Source: Chitinophagaceae bacterium
GTDB taxonomy: Bacteria; Bacteroidota; Bacteroidia; Chitinophagales; Chitinophagaceae
Length of the DNA stretch: 12,151 nt
Assembly (NCBI GenBank): GCA_003167015.1
Contig: PMUF01000600.1
Location: 1 to 12,151, forward strand
Reading direction: 5' to 3'
How positions within the stretch are numbered: the stretch's first letter is position 1; each line of letters starts with the position of its first letter. The position numbers and the translations under genes are program-made. The notes under the pieces were generated by a model that did no database searches, was not told the DNA's origin, and was given only the letters and a program-made list of their open reading frames with translations. Shown here one piece after another: positions 10,611 to 12,151 of this stretch.

Positions 10611-12151
10611 ATGGAGGCTATTATAGCAGGAGCTATTGCTCTGGTGGTGGGAATTATCGCCGGCAAGTTCCTATTTGCAAAAAACACGACAAAAAAGGTT
10701 GAGGACGCAGAGCACCAAGCCAAAAAGATTGTCAGTGATGCTCAGATCACTGCGGAAAACCTGAAAAAAGAAAAATTGCTGGAAGCCAAGGAAAAATTTG
10801 TGCAACTGAAGGCTGAACATGACAAGGAGGTACTGGAAAAGAACAGGAGGGTGAATGACGGGGAGTCGCGGATCAAGCAGAAAGAGCAGAGTATCAACCA
10901 GAAGCTGGAGAACCTGGACAAGCAGGCCAAGGACAATGATATCATCAAGGAGAACCTGACCCGGCAGATAGAGGTCGTGAACCAGAAGCGGACAGAGCTG
11001 GAAAAGCACCAGGAGGAGCATATCCGCCGCCTGGAAAAGATTGCCGCCCTGACTGCCGAAGAGGCGAGGAGCCAGTTGATAGAGAGCCTCCGGCAGGAAA
11101 CGCAGACGAGGGCCCTGGCCATGCAGCAGGAGATCATCGACGACGCCAAGCAGAAGGCCAATAAAGAGGCCCGGAAGATCATCATACAAAGCATCCAGCG
11201 GACGGCCGCGGAGCAGGCTATCGAGAATTCCATTACCGTATTCAACCTGGAAAGTGACGAGATCAAGGGACAGATCATCGGTCGGGAGGGGCGTAATATC
11301 CGGGCCATCGAAGCCGCCACGGGTGTAGACCTTATTGTCGATGACACGCCGGAAGCCATCGTTCTTTCCTCTTTTGACCCCCTCCGGCGGGAGATCGCCC
11401 GGTTGTCCTTGCAGCGGCTGGTGACCGATGGCCGTATCCATCCCGCCCGTATCGAGGAGATCGTGGAGAAAACGCGCAAGCAGATTGAAGAGCAGGTCAT
11501 GGAGATTGGCGAGCGTACCGTGATCGAACTGGGTATCCATGGGTTGCACAAGGAATTGGTGCGGATCGTGGGCAAGATGCGGTTTCGTTCGTCCTACGGG
11601 CAGAACCTTCTGATGCACAGCCGGGAAGTGGCCAATCTTTGTGGAATCATGGCCAGTGAATTGGGGATGAACCCGAAGTTGGCCAAAAGGGCCGGCTTAT
11701 TACATGATATCGGCAAGGTGCCGGATGAGGAAACTGAGCTGAGCCATGCCCTGCTGGGTATGAAGCTGGCCGAAAAATACGGTGAGAACCCCGCGGTGGT
11801 GAATGCCATCGGCGCCCACCATGACGAGGTGGAAATGCAGTATGTGATTGCCCCCATTATCCAGGCCTGTGACGCCATCAGCGGCGCCCGGCCCGGCGCC
11901 CGGCGGGAAATCATGCAGCAATATCTGCAGCGTATTAAGGACCTCGAAAACCTGGCCCTGGCGTATCCAGGGGTGGAGAAGGCCTACGCTATCCAGGCGG
12001 GTCGTGAGTTGCGGGTAATCGTGGAAGCCGACAAGGTGACCGACGTGGACAGCGACAAGCTGAGTTTCGAGATTGCCCAGAAAATTCAGACGGAAATGAC
12101 CTATCCCGGTCAGATCAAGGTAACGGTCATCCGGGAAAAGCGGGCTGTGAA
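10611..12151 (+). CDS. rny: Ribonuclease Y, 3' end cut by window
   Basis: RNase Y is a membrane-anchored endoribonuclease that starts mRNA decay. The 513 codons present end at IREKRAV, only a few residues short of the family's usual end. Residues 2-22 form the N-terminal membrane anchor, after which a long charged coiled coil runs to about 195. The KH RNA-binding domain has the GxxG loop in IIGREGRNIRAIE (221-233). The HD domain carries the metal-binding pair His365-Asp366 in LLHDIGKV, with further ligands likely in the GAHHDEVE segment (about 402-409). The start ATG at 10611 (MEAIIAGAIALVVG) gives the standard anchor. A 40-base AT-rich leader separates it from the RNA candidate upstream, with which it may share transcription. 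Confidence 0.97.
   Translation, partial: MEAIIAGAIALVVGIIAGKFLFAKNTTKKVEDAEHQAKKIVSDAQITAENLKKEKLLEAKEKFVQLKAEHDKEVLEKNRRVNDGESRIKQKEQSINQKLENLDKQAKDNDIIKENLTRQIEVVNQKRTELEKHQEEHIRRLEKIAALTAEEARSQLIESLRQETQTRALAMQQEIIDDAKQKANKEARKIIIQSIQRTAAEQAIENSITVFNLESDEIKGQIIGREGRNIRAIEAATGVDLIVDDTPEAIVLSSFDPLRREIARLSLQRLVTDGRIHPARIEEIVEKTRKQIEEQVMEIGERTVIELGIHGLHKELVRIVGKMRFRSSYGQNLLMHSREVANLCGIMASELGMNPKLAKRAGLLHDIGKVPDEETELSHALLGMKLAEKYGENPAVVNAIGAHHDEVEMQYVIAPIIQACDAISGARPGARREIMQQYLQRIKDLENLALAYPGVEKAYAIQAGRELRVIVEADKVTDVDSDKLSFEIAQKIQTEMTYPGQIKVTVIREKRAV

Noticed and set aside
10671..11618. 315-codon open frame on - opposite rny
   Set aside because: It is the shadow of the RNase Y coiled coil and KH domain. 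The leucine-rich appearance results from reading glutamate and lysine codons backwards.

Overview
The window looks like a piece of core chromosome from a Bacteroidota bacterium, most likely a member of the Chitinophagaceae. Three things support this: close Bacteroidota-type versions of PyrD, DnaB, PheT, ZapA and RNase Y; several Bacteroidota-type -7 promoter elements (TAnnTTTG) upstream of genes that lack Shine-Dalgarno sequences; and lineage-typical lipoproteins. Base composition is moderately GC-rich except for an AT-rich patch around 300-890. No transposase, integrase, phage gene, CRISPR array or tRNA was found, so most of the window is housekeeping DNA.

Layout, left to right. Positions 1-299 hold the 3' end of pyrD (+). 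A small AT-rich island follows with a lipoprotein-like gene (312-725, -). Next are a TerC-family membrane protein (892-1716, +) and a DUF1801/OmdA-type protein (1755-2372, +). Converging on these are rsmE (2526-3287, -) and dnaB (3305-4879, -), which form a two-gene unit. A gene-free stretch of about 520 bases (4880-5404) carries a helically phased row of DnaA-box-like motifs next to T-rich direct repeats, and a strong intrinsic terminator for the next gene. That gene is a proline/asparagine-rich lipoprotein of the DUF6600 type (5405-6682, -). The remainder runs mostly on +: pheT (6937-9369), a short coiled-coil protein (9375-9716), an oppositely oriented 84-residue protein resembling a free-standing type IX secretion sorting domain (9723-9977, -), zapA (10134-10421), a structured RNA candidate that I interpret as 6S RNA (about 10445-10571), and rny, which encodes RNase Y and is cut by the window end a few codons before its stop.

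Functionally the window groups translation (pheT, rsmE), replication (dnaB), division (zapA and possibly a ZapB-like coiled coil), RNA turnover (rny) and global RNA polymerase control (6S-like RNA). The most interesting observations are regulatory. DnaA-box-like sequences occur upstream of both dnaB and zapA, and the zapA pair overlaps a promoter-like element. The zapA-rny spacer can fold in two mutually exclusive ways. I found no clearly new multi-gene system.
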